Source of the DNA: Apoderus coryli
Taxonomy: Eukaryota > Arthropoda > Insecta > Coleoptera > Attelabidae
Direction of reading: 5' to 3'
DNA length: 64,000 nucleotides
Assembly (NCBI GenBank): GCA_911728435.2
Contig: OU452198.1
Coordinates: 43,057,902 to 43,121,901, forward strand
In this document: piece by piece, positions 1 to 10,022 of the stretch
Layout: each line of letters opens with the position of its first letter
Numbering within the stretch: the stretch's first letter is position 1
Notes under the pieces: model-generated
What the model was told of the DNA's origin: nothing
Databases searched by the model: none
What the model saw: the letters and a program-made list of their open reading frames with translations, nothing else
Program-made: the position numbers and the translations under genes

Positions 1-587
1 ATAATAATTTATCCTGATGCTATAGTCGTAAAAGATTTGAAAAACTAAAAAGAATCACGTTTCTTAAGCAGTAAAATTTTTATTATACCTAAGCACAAAA
101 TAATTATTTACAGCTTAAATATGTAGGTATTTTGATTTATGTCATAATATAAGCATTAAGTGTGATTATTTTGTTTGTCACACTATTTCAAAGCCCTTGA
201 GATCTTACTAAAGCTACAACTAGGTGGCATTTAGTGTCAGTAGTAATTTTTGAATTGCTATGTTATTGGGAAATGTTCAACATTTATCTTTATTAGTTTC
301 TTTTGTTCGTAAAATGAATTCTTTCTTCATTTTCATGTCAAATATTCTCTTCTGCTTTATTCGTTGTGAACCTGGATATTATTTATTTTATTTTCAAGAA
401 TTTTAATTTAATTTGGGAGATGGTAATATTTGCTATTATTCTTGATATTATTATCTTCTACATCATCAATGTTCGATTCTAAAAATATACTTTCTAAAAA
501 AAAAATCTTCATCACTACTAACTAGTTTCGACGTCTATTTGGTTCAAATTATTTTTGTTATAAACCTTTTTACAATTCACTGATTTT
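1..587. other. AT-rich flank, no gene seen
   Basis: No reading frame with recognisable similarity and no terminal repeats were found. The stretch is AT-rich and borders the decayed gypsy gag fragment that starts at 588. Confidence 0.6.
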
Positions 588-1290
588 TTACGTACAACAA
601 CCAGACTTAAAATTATTTGGTTTTTTGCAAAAATTGCATAATTTTCCGAAAGCTGGACATTTGCCTTTATTATGTTTAGTGTTACATTTTAGGTATAAAT
701 ATATAACTTTATTAGAATAATTTGAATCATTATGCTTATTAGAATAAATACGTTTATTATTATTAGAAGGAGAAGGTTTACTTATATTATACTTAATGCT
801 TTTAAGCGACGACTGTTCCTGGTCCCAGCCTGATTTGTTCATATCTTGCAGTTGTTTACTGTTTTGTTCGTAAAATTGTGATAATTCTTCTACCTTGACT
901 AACGTCAAATCATCTTGTTGTAGCAATCTTTCTCGTAATTTGTTGTCATTGATACCCATTACAAACATATCACGTATCATATTTTCCATTTCCAGAAATT
1001 CACAAGTCACTGCTAAGGATTTTAACTCCGTTATAAACTGTAGCGTTGTTTGATTTGGTTTTATTTTACATTCCAAAAACTTATATGGCTCATAGACAAT
1101 TTTCTTTTTCTGGATTACAGTATTTGTCGAATTTTTTTATTACATCTTCAAATTTTACTTTATCAGGTTTTAATTTAAATATAGGTATTATAAATTTCTA
1201 CACCAGCATCACCAATTAAGTTCAATAGAATGGCCACTTTTACATTTTCAGCACTTTCATGATTACCCGATGCAATTAGGTATATATTTC
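588..1290 (-). pseudogene. Gypsy-type gag relic with zinc knuckle
   Basis: On the minus strand, 588-1076 encodes a Gag-like stretch rich in Leu, Glu and Lys, including the segment LRERLLQQDDLTL. It ends in a CCHC-like cysteine cluster (CNTKHNKGKCPAFGKLC and a following CxxC). Just upstream (about 1080-1290) more gag-like sequence (YLIASGNHESAENVKVAIL) is in another frame, so at least one frameshift is present. No pol or LTR adjoins it. In Ty3/gypsy elements Gag packages the element RNA, but this piece is dead. The gypsy pol at 21021-24158 lacks gag; whether the two belong to one family cannot be told here. Confidence 0.7.
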
Positions 1291-1329
1291 AGTTTTGATA
1301 CCAAATAGACCATTTTTGTGAAACATTTC

Positions 1330-2426
1330 CGGTGAAGCTCATTATTTCCGGAATTCTTAATAGACTCGCCATCGTCAGTTTTATTATTTTAGATTCTTTA
1401 TTAAGTTATTATTATTTTTGGAAGTTTTCAAGGGTGACGCCGATTTTTAAAAAGGGAGATAAGCATGATGTAGGAAATTATCGTCCTATATCAATCCAAT
1501 CATGTTTTGCGAAAGTGTTTGAGTTTTTACTACATGATATTATAATGTGTCATGTTAGACAACAAATTTCAGCTGTGCAGCATGGTTTCTTCCCGGGTCG
1601 TTCTACATCTACCAATTTATTGGTTTTAACCCAGTTTCTGACTGAACAACTTGATAATGGAGGTCAGTAGATGTTATCTATACTGACTTTTCCAAGGCCT
1701 TTGACAGACTTGATTATGGTGTCTTGATGGCTAAATTGTGTCGTTTTGGTCTATCCAATGGCTTGCTCCTTCTCTTTGATTCATATTTAAATGTCGTTAT
1801 CAATATGTTGAGTATAGAGGGTTCAGGTCTGTCAATTTTTTAGTGACCTCAGGAGTCCCCCAGGGTTCTGTGTTGGGGCCATTGTTGTTTTTGTGCTTTA
1901 TTGATGATATTTCCAGTGGCTTGACTAGTAGTTCGCTCTTGTGTGCCGATGACTTCAAGATATACTCGGTCATTGATAGTGCGCATGATTGCTCTGTTAT
2001 TCAGGAAGACCTTAACAAGATTTATGAGTGGTGTGTTCGCAACAATCTTTATTTGAATATTGAAAAATGTTTTTCAGTTTCTTATACACGCAGATTAAAG
2101 CCTATAACGTATTTGTATTTCATTCACGATTCTCCATTGGTGGTTTGTGATTGTATCAAAGATTTGGGGATTTTCTTTGATAACAAACTAAACTTTATTG
2201 AACATTGTCATTATATGATTTCAGCTTCGTATCAGTCTCTGGGTTTTGTAATGCGTAACGCGAGGGATCTTAGGTCTCCTCAAACACTTATTGCGTTATT
2301 CAATGCATTTGTTAGGGCTAAGTTGGAGTATGCCTCAGTTGTGTGGAGTCCTACATATGAATTTCATTCGGCGAGTATGGAACGTGTTCATCGTCGTTTC
2401 GCTAAGTTTCTGTGGTTTCGTAGCGA
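1330..2426 (+). mobile_element. LINE reverse transcriptase relic, 5' part
   Basis: Broken reverse-transcriptase frames of a Jockey/CR1-type non-LTR element. The first (1332-1670) carries PIFKKGDK, NYRPISI and HGFFPGRST. The second (1843 onward) carries [13 protein letters not shown] and a CADD version of the catalytic box, where FADD is usual. A frameshift or stop near 1670 separates them. The thumb region LEYASVVWSP is present, and coding is then cut at 2428 by the transposon at 2429-5127. Coding resumes at 5130 with VYPVIGFPHD. It is a dead copy, 5' truncated, with no endonuclease domain visible. Confidence 0.85.
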
Positions 2427-3265
2427 TGCCCAACTAGCAATTCGACATTCTTAAAGAACTAATATATTTTATAATTATTTTATTGCCGCTTGGTAAAAAC
2501 TTTTTTGTTTTTTAAAGGTTCGTTTGGTGATAAAACTGCTGTGTTAAACTTTTCTGTGAGAAAAACTGTTTTAAGAACGTTTTTACAGCAAAATAATAAA
2601 ATAGTTATAAAATATGATATCGTAACAGTTTTATAAACGTTTATAAAATATTTTTTATAGGACGAATTTGTTCCGAATGATAATTGGTTTTAAAAGCATT
2701 TTGTAAAAGTACTAGTCTGGATTAACTTGTTCCTTTAAAAACAATTATAAAATTATTCTGTTAAAGTACGTTTCGTAATAATAAAATAGTTTTTTTATTG
2801 TCGTTATTAAGAGCGATTTGTTTGCTGCAGCAAATTTGTGCGCAAATTAATAATTACAAAATTGTTTTTTAGTTATTTTATTAAAAACAATAAAAAAATA
2901 AATATGTTGCCAATGCAAATTTTATAAAATTAAAATGCTGTCATATACATTACCTAGAACTAATATATAACATAGTCTTATTTATTTTCAACTGATATTT
3001 ATTGTTATATCATACACAGGTTTAAAATGTCCAAACGAAAAGCAGTTGTGCATTTAATAGAAAATTAATTACAATATTATAAATTATCAAAGGGAAAACA
3101 TTAGTGACTATAATAAAGAGTAGCAAACTGTAATGGAATCTAATCAAATTAATGACAATTTATAAGACATCAAATATTTTGAAGACTGATAAATTCTCAG
3201 GAGGAATTATTACTAGATGGTGAGCGGGTAGCCGAAATAGAGAATTGGTGATCAATATCATGCTT

Positions 3266-3447
3266 CAAGCACAAGTGAGCTAGAAAAAAATGCAAAACTA
3301 AGAGAAAACATGCGAACATGGGCAGTATCAAATAATGTTCCGCATTTTTCCCAAAAGAAGCTTTTTGCTATACTCAATAAACACATGCCATATTTTCTAC
3401 CTCAAGATCCTCGAACTCTCTTAAAGACACTCAACAAACCGTTTTAA
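3266..3447 (+). pseudogene. Transposase-like N-terminal fragment
   Basis: About 60 codons are readable, with core segments LRENMRTWAVSNNV and LPQDPRTLLKT. This resembles the N-terminal region (L..WA..N......LL..L...LP.D.RTLL.T) of large uncharacterised transposase-like proteins common in insect and cnidarian genomes, recalled from general knowledge and not searched. The frame closes with TAA after the TLNKPF segment, and no catalytic domain follows. It lies inside the 2429-5127 transposon and is probably the remnant of that element's own gene. Confidence 0.5.
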
Positions 3448-4008
3448 TAACGGCAGTTATAAGTTATAACATACATAACATAAACAAAGGGCTCAATTTA
3501 GGTTATGTTTAAATTACTCCCGTAAAAGCTAATAAGGGAGTAACTATAAAAGCATTTTGTTTTATAAGGACCCATCAAAAGCTTTTATAAAACATATGTT
3601 AAAGTTTGTTTTGTAAAACTCTGTTTACTATTTTATTATTATTCCAATATTGAGACGATGCGACACACGGCGGCGACTCAGACAAGCATCAAAGTATCAA
3701 GCACGAATACTTCAAGTAGACAGGACTAGACTTGATTAATTTCTATACATTTTATCTTATATATTTTTTGCAGCACCTTTTAATTAAATTTTGATTTTTT
3801 AGAGCATTTATCTCCAAGCTTGTTTTAGTTTGTTTTACTATTAATTTATTTTAAATTAACGGCAAACGATTAGTAAATACATAAAACTTCAAGAAAAATA
3901 CTTGTAATTAGCTTCATTATTCATTATCAAGCTTAGTGAAATATATTTTTTTACTCCATAACTGGTTTATAAAAAATTCTTCACGTTTACATAAAACATA
4001 GGTACCTA

Positions 4009-4085
4009 TAGTACGACACAGTTAATATACGCTTTTAAATGGGCTATCCATATAAAAGTGTATCATTCTTAACTGTGTCGTACTA
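4009..4085. repeat. Perfect 17-bp inverted repeat
   Basis: TAGTACGACACAGTTAA at 4009-4025 is exactly complementary to 4069-4085, with 43 bp between the arms. It lies inside the 2.7 kb transposon and may be a hairpin or a tiny MITE. Confidence 0.7.
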
Positions 4086-5129
4086 TACCAACTTATATTT
4101 TGGCTAGTATCCATATTATGATAGATATAAAAGAATCATATCATTCTTCTGCTATCAAAGGGGTTTCAGGTAATATTAATTTTATATTACATTTTATTTG
4201 CACTTAAAATATTATGAGATTTATGTTTTTTTATCGAATACGCCCCTGTATAAAACAATTCTGCAGTTATTTTGTAATAGCTATCTAAAGAGCATACTCG
4301 TCTGGGTTGAGATAATTTTGTTTTATAAGCATCGTATAAGGAAGAAGCCATTTTTGGTTTCTTTAAATTGTTAGCCATGTTGACCAAACTTTTAAAATTA
4401 ATATTTTTTATAATTTGTAAAATTATCTTAGCTAATAAGGTATACAGAATCAGTCATTACATAATGAAGGATCTCCCAAAAGATTATTTTCAACAATAAG
4501 TGACAATAAAAAAAAAATTTTATATAATTTATAAAATCTAAATTCATTAATTTACATAATTCGCGAGGCGCATTAAAATTTTAGTAATAATATACAATAT
4601 ATTTAACAGTAAATTTTGTTTCGCAGCCAAATCTGCTCATGGATGAATTTTATCTGACTTATTTTATTATTCATTATTGGGTAGGTATTATAGCGTTTTA
4701 TATTATTTTTACCTCCATGATTGTTCAGATTTTATTAATGTGTACCAACAACAATGCATAATAATTATAAAATAATTTTGTGTAAAAAGGTATTTTAAAA
4801 AACGTTTATATCCTTTAACAGTTTTATAGTAGTTCTACAAATATGTCGTTTTGTTCTAGTAACAGAGCTATAATAAAACTGTTTTATAACAGTTTTATTT
4901 GATTTTTATTAGATATTTATAAACGTTCTAAAAACTATTGTATAATAGCAACAAGCAACATTTATAGAACCGTTAACGAGTCGATTTGTTTTATAAATCT
5001 GCGCCTTTTTCGTGTTTATAAGGCGCGTAAGAACGTTGTGAAAATGTTTATAAAACAATAGGTGTTTTATAAAATATATTTTATAAACGTTCTTACAGCA
5101 ATTAAAAAAGTTAAATTGTTAGTTGGGTG

Positions 5130-5597
5130 GAGTTTATCCAGTCATTGGATTTCCACATGATACGCTCCTAAATCGTTTTAATTTGACATTTTTAAGTACT
5201 CGTAGGGAATGTTCTGCTATTATCTTACTGTACAAATTATTAATCGAGATATTGATTGTCCAGAGCTGTTAGAATTGCTTCCATTTTATGCCCCTAATTT
5301 GCGTACACGTAATAATAATACTGTTTTTTCCTTGTCAAGAGCGCGCACTAATTTGTTGTGCATTCTCCTTTGTTCGTAATGTGTAATATTTGTAACTGTA
5401 TGTCTAATGATTTTGTTATATTTGAATCAAATTTGTCATGTATAAAACGTTTATTTTTTAAGTAATTAGTTTAAGTTATTAATTAGTTATTATTTTGATA
5501 TTATTGTATTATTTGTAATATTTGTAATTTTTACCTGCCCCTTAATTGGATCTTTATCTGTCTGGGCAGTTGTATCTTAAATAAATAAATAAATATC
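5130..5597 (+). mobile_element. LINE relic, 3' part with AAAT tail
   Basis: Continuation of the LINE broken at 2427. The C-terminal stretch begins VYPVIGFPHDTLLNRFNLTF and is followed by frameshifted IEILIVQSC-like sequence and RTRNNNTVF, which are typical positions after the RT thumb in Jockey/CR1 elements. The element ends in an (AAAT)n tail at about 5578-5596, the usual LINE 3' end. Confidence 0.8.
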
Positions 5598-7534
5598 GAC
5601 TTTTCCAAAGCTATTTAAAAATACTTGTTAATGTGTAGTTCAACTTTATCACCTTGTATTTGATTTATTTTTTTAACACCTGACACCATGTAGAGTGATA
5701 AGAATGAAACCAAAGGAGCTTCTCTATGTACAAATCAAATAATTAATACAAATAAATTCAAGTTCGTTTGCAATTCCACTCTATATGCGAATCATACCAT
5801 GTAATTGAAAATATTTTTTTTCTCAGAAATGAAAAGACACACCCTGTTTTCCAACATATCCTCACACTTTAATTGTATTTACACCCTGTATATGCCATGC
5901 GTAACCAAAAATGGTATAAGGATATAGTGTTCGGTATCAGTACTTTGAAACCCAAAACTAAAAGTACATAATAAAAGCTCCAACACGCCCCTAATAGAAA
6001 TCCTTTCAATTAATACTTTATTAGTAAATATTGAAGGAAATCTCTAAAAACATGTCTCTTCTTTTATAGGGAGATCTTTATTGAAAATATTTACCGCAAC
6101 AAAAGGCAGGGTTCGTTATTATTTTTTTTAACATGAACAAATTAAATTACAAGCCATAAATAAAAATAGTGTAGGTATCTAATAGGGCAAAAAAAAGTGT
6201 GAAGGCATGCAGAGAAGGATGTCCGGATGCGATATATTCCTTTTCCTTTGAAAGTTGATATTACCTACAGGATGTCCTATTAAGAGCAATAGATTAAATA
6301 GATGGTGTTAAGTGGATGCAAGAACATGCACTTGCTTTCATAGTCACGTTTAGGGTCGTAGGTATGTTATTTACAACAAAGTTTTTATAATTAGATTCCG
6401 GTTGAGGGTTAAGGTCTACTGTTTTTCTTTTTTCAGACCCACCTGCTTTTGTTGCGTTGAAAAACAAATTTCAGAGACTAAAGAACTATATTTATTATTT
6501 TGTACAGGATTAATCGTTATTCACATTCAGGATTCAGGTAGTATAGAATGCTCATAAAGGTATAGTGTATCCAAACTCAATTTAATAGTAGATTAAGTAT
6601 AAAGGGCGGTAAAGCATTCGTTGTCGCCCGCCGCTGTATAGACGCACGAGTGAGCGAAGCGAGAAAAGTTTAAATACTATAGTTTAATAAAATTCGGTTA
6701 ATTGTATTCCTAAGTCAGCTCTAGTCTTAAATTTTGCAATCCTTATTTCATTTTCACCATTTACTCTTTTTGAAGAATTGTGAATCTCGGGTCGCCTCAA
6801 TTGTTTATACCAAATCCGTTATTTTGTCGTCTGACAAATACAATTGTCATTAAAAGACACAAGATTTAATGACTGTTCAAGCCTTTGAATATAAAGTGAC
6901 AGGAAGAAGCTTTGCGCTGACTGTGATAAATAGAATGTGCGACGGAAACGGCCATGTTGAGCGACCACAAGTGACTCATTGTTTCGGTTTTTTTGTTGTG
7001 ATATATATAAACAAAGCTGGATGTTTTACAAATTTTTTGCAGTTTTGAGTCGTTTGGTTAGGGAATATAAGCGAAGTTTGCGTATTTATGAGTATACAAT
7101 TATTATACTGTGTAAATACGTAAAATAGTGCTAAAAAATATTTCAAAGACAATAGGGAGTTAAGGCAAAACCAATGACGTATACGTATCTCCATACGTAA
7201 ACGTGAGATTTTGGTTATGTTTACACTAGATAAGCAGTCATTCAAAATAGAGTTAAGGTGCCATCCAATACGTATCGTATATGCGGAAAGTAGAGATAAC
7301 ACTTTACTTGAGAAAAAGACTATTTTAGATTTTTCTACTTCCATTTACTATGTTGTTAATATTTCAAGAAAAAAATTGATGGCTCCTGGTATAATAAAAA
7401 ATCGGTTGTGTCGCATGACAACTTACTTAATATAATCTAAAATATATTACCTGTGTATTATTATTCTATTATTTGCAATATACTAACCTAACAAACTCAC
7501 TACCTAGTTTATTGAAAAACTAGAAATAAAAAAA
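5598..7534. other. Intergenic, no gene recognised
   Basis: AT-rich sequence without a supportable gene. Short frames on both strands at 6976-7435 overlap one another, lack recognisable domains and have no splice context, so they are not called. Confidence 0.5.
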
Positions 7535-7905
7535 GTTGCGAGAGCTGGGATTCGAACCCAGGACCTTCCGTATGCAAAGCGCACGCTCTATCAATAACCC
7601 CAAAAAATCATCATAAATTACTTTATTATATTCTATTAATAGTTATAGATTTCAACTACCTAACTGGTGAAATTGTAAACGAAATTTTCTCGAGAATTAT
7701 GGAGGCAAATATCAAAAATATCACTGTAAAGCAGATAAAAAATGCTTTCAAATGATGTATCACTCGACCCCTACTGCTATTTGAAAATTTTAAAGTTGTG
7801 TCCACCCCTATCACAGGGCTAAAGCGATTTCAACCAAAAACTAACGGGTTCATCCTAGGACTAGCCCAAACTCATATACCAAAATTTAGCTCAATTGGTT
7901 GAAGC
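7535..7905 (-). repeat. Dispersed repeat B with tRNA-Ala-like module, copy 1
   Basis: About 370 bp that recurs in inverse orientation at 19888-20225. Shared words include CTCGAGAATTATGG, CATTTTAAA/CTTTCAAATGATG and a stretch ending GGTTCATCCTAGGA. One edge carries a tRNA-like block (7537-7606). The other edge has a run of ACATACAGACAGAC type. Confidence 0.7.
7537..7606 (-). pseudogene. Truncated tRNA-Ala(TGC)-like sequence
   Basis: On the minus strand there is a good T-arm (CTGGG TTCGAAT CCCAG), a 3' acceptor strand CTCTCGCA and an anticodon region containing TTTGCAT. The 5' acceptor strand and the first half of the D-arm are replaced by GGGGTTATT, so no cloverleaf closes. It is best read as the tRNA-derived module of repeat B, not a working gene. 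Confidence 0.65.
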
Positions 7906-8859
7906 GTTTGGGCGCTATCGTAGAACAATACATACAGACAGACTTCCATCTGGACATGGTTTTCAGCGTCTCGGTGACTTCAAAATGGTTATATCCGTCG
8001 TTATCTCAAGTTTTTTTTTGCATATACTGCAATAATTTCCCTGAGCGAGAAAGTAAGCATTTGAAAACTGGTGTAGAGCAAAAAATGTTTTTATATAATA
8101 GTATCAGTCAAACAAAATTACAACACGACCGAAAAACAGTTTTTGCAAATCTCGCCGAGCAACCAGTCCTCGACCTACAAAGCATCGCTTTCCGCTCTGA
8201 TCACGTAAATTACTATTTCCAATATTTATCGCGACCTTTCCTGGATAATAAATTGAACACTGCATGAACCAACCGCAATAACATTAAAAGGAAATACTTA
8301 ACTGTTAATTATATTTTCTCGACCACCCTTAAAGTTTAGATAATAAAAAAATACACACAATAAGGGATGTATTGCCGTAATAATTTTTGTACCGGAAATA
8401 GCCCTTATACAACATACAATGAATATAGACACGTCCGGCAAATTTAATTTTGTGTTTGTGCGTTTTTATGTACCTACCTATGCTAAACAGAGGGTCTAGT
8501 ATATATCTAGTAATATACAGTAGAAAATTTAGATCCAGAGCCCTATAATATTTCTAATACGTAATTACAATACTTACATTTTTTTTTTATTTTGTATAGG
8601 ATTCTAAAATGCCCGTTTGCACCACATAGAGTTTAAGTAGAGAATAGTTAAGGGTCATAATAAGGGTCATAATAATCAATTTTTCTTATAAGGATGCTTT
8701 TTCCAGTAAATCTTCGTTAGTTTCTCCTTGTACAAAAGGATTAATTTTAACAGGTTCCTCCGACCGGAAACCTACTTATATGACTTGATAAAAATGAAGA
8801 ATATATTATACAATTAGATCCTTAGACAAGATCTTTTCTTGTCTAAGATTAGATCACTC
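7906..8859. other. Non-coding, small hairpin only
   Basis: No recognisable gene; a 122-codon frame at 7899-8267 has no known domain. AAGGGTCATAAT occurs twice in tandem at about 8650-8675, and TTAGACAAGA pairs with TCTTGTCTAA around 8821-8847. Confidence 0.5.
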
Positions 8860-9200
8860 AAAACCGTACGCATTCGATTGTGCAAGGGAATAAAGGGAGA
8901 TAGAGAAACCGCCATTTTGATGTAGTTTTGTTGCCAAGTTATTTCATTGCCTTCTAATTTTTAATTTTTATACTATACCTAACATGTTCAAAGGACACAT
9001 AAAATTAATATATTGTGGTGTCAAATTATTAGAATAATCTAACATCAGAGATATGAGAAAATTGTTGGTTTTATTACTGCCAAATTTATATGTAATTTTA
9101 ATACTCAATATATTTTTATATCTACAATGAGGCAACATTGGCTTTCCCACATAAAATTTGACATTTAGATACCCAGGTAACATCCATATAATATGATAAT
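8860..9200 (+). repeat. Dispersed repeat A, copy 1
   Basis: About 340 bp that is repeated in inverse orientation at 41935-42278. Shared blocks include GAGAAACCGCCATTTTGATG, TTATTTCATTG and GAATAATCTAACAT (slightly diverged). No coding content; it could be a MITE. Confidence 0.7.
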
Positions 9201-9299
9201 CTCTATATTTTATATTATTATTAATACCCCGATCACTTTTTTCAAACTAATTCAAACATAACCTAGTTTTTGCGTGATAGGTCAATGAATAAAGATTAT

Positions 9300-9480
9300 C
9301 CATTTAGACAGGTGGTCTAGTGGCTAGACTTCAGCTGGCTGTCCTGGTATGTAGTGTGTTCGAACCCCAGTCCCGCTACATGTAGCTGCTTACCCGAACA
9401 AATAAAAATATTAATTAACTGGATCATGTCTAAGATGCAGAGGGCAAATAAATAAAAAAGTATAACCAAGTTTTTATTGT
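9300..9480 (+). repeat. tRNA-derived SINE
   Basis: Starts with an A-box-like GGTGGTCTAGTGGCTAGA and a B-box-like GTTCGAACCCC about 45 bp later, then runs into an AT-rich tail with AAATAAATAAAA. The same family, on the other strand and interrupted, lies at 24504-25524: the order GGTCTAGTGG, CTGTCC.GGTATGTA, GTTCGAAC and GCTACAT.TAG is shared. Confidence 0.75.
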
Positions 9481-9484
9481 AGAG

Positions 9485-9720
9485 TCTAGATCAGGTCAAC
9501 AAAACCCGAACATCTAAACATAAACGGCACACACTCCTGATAATTAGTACTTGTTCAAGATTAAGGACCATTTTTGACAATTCTAAAACCGTTCCAGAAC
9601 AGTTCTGATTCAAACTATTGGTTCTAGAATTGTTCTAAATCAGTTCAACAAAACCCGAACATGTAAAATTAAACTGCGCACACTCCTGACAGTTCTAGTC
9701 ATGTCACAGAATAACAAACA
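9485..9720. repeat. Diverged tandem duplication, period about 145 bp
   Basis: CAACAAAACCCGAACAT occurs at about 9498 and again at about 9643, each followed by AAACGGC/AAACTGC and CACACTCCTGA. It is a two-unit imperfect tandem repeat just upstream of the RecQ5 gene. Confidence 0.7.
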
Positions 9721-10022
9721 ATATTTTATTCTGTGGTCATGTCTTGTACGAACCCGAACAAAACTCTTCTTTATTCATTGGCGGATAGAGCACTGTATGG
9801 TTTTTAACGTATTTGTTAGTTAATTAGATTAGGTTTTGTTTTTGTAATTTGTAAACAAACAACAGCTGATTATAATCATAAATATAAAATATACTAATTG
9901 TTCACACTTAATTATATTTGTAAGTTTTGACTTTTAAAACATCTACTCGTGGTTTTGCCGGCAAAGTTGAGTCAAGACTTATTTACAGAACAAGGCATTA
10001 AGTACCTATACCTTTAAATATA
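9721..10022 (+). promoter_or_regulatory. 5' flank of the RecQ5 gene
   Basis: The 300 bp before the start codon must hold the 5' untranslated region and probably the promoter. No TATA box or initiator can be picked with confidence in this AT-rich stretch. Confidence 0.3.

Larger units (their letters stand above)
2429..5127. mobile_element. Unfamiliar 2.7 kb DNA transposon nested in a LINE
   Basis: The boundaries are set by the LINE it interrupts: removing 2429-5127 plus one TG restores the LINE sequence AGCGATGGAGTT. The ends are inverted: CCCAACTAGCAATT at the left and the complement of CCCAACTAACAATTT at the right, flanked by a 2-bp TG duplication. The subterminal zones are packed with iterated TTTATAAACGTT-like words and contain a GCGCCTT/AAGGCGC hairpin near 5001-5026. 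The only protein remnant is at 3266-3447. TIR plus short duplication means a DNA transposon. The superfamily is not clear; a CMC-type element is one possibility because of the very short duplication. Confidence 0.75.

Noticed and set aside
7211..7435. Short frame overlapping an antisense frame
   Set aside because: No known domain on either strand and no supporting exon structure.
7537..7606. Functional tRNA-Ala gene
   Set aside because: The 5' acceptor strand and part of the D-arm are missing, and the same block recurs diverged in the repeat at 19888-20225.
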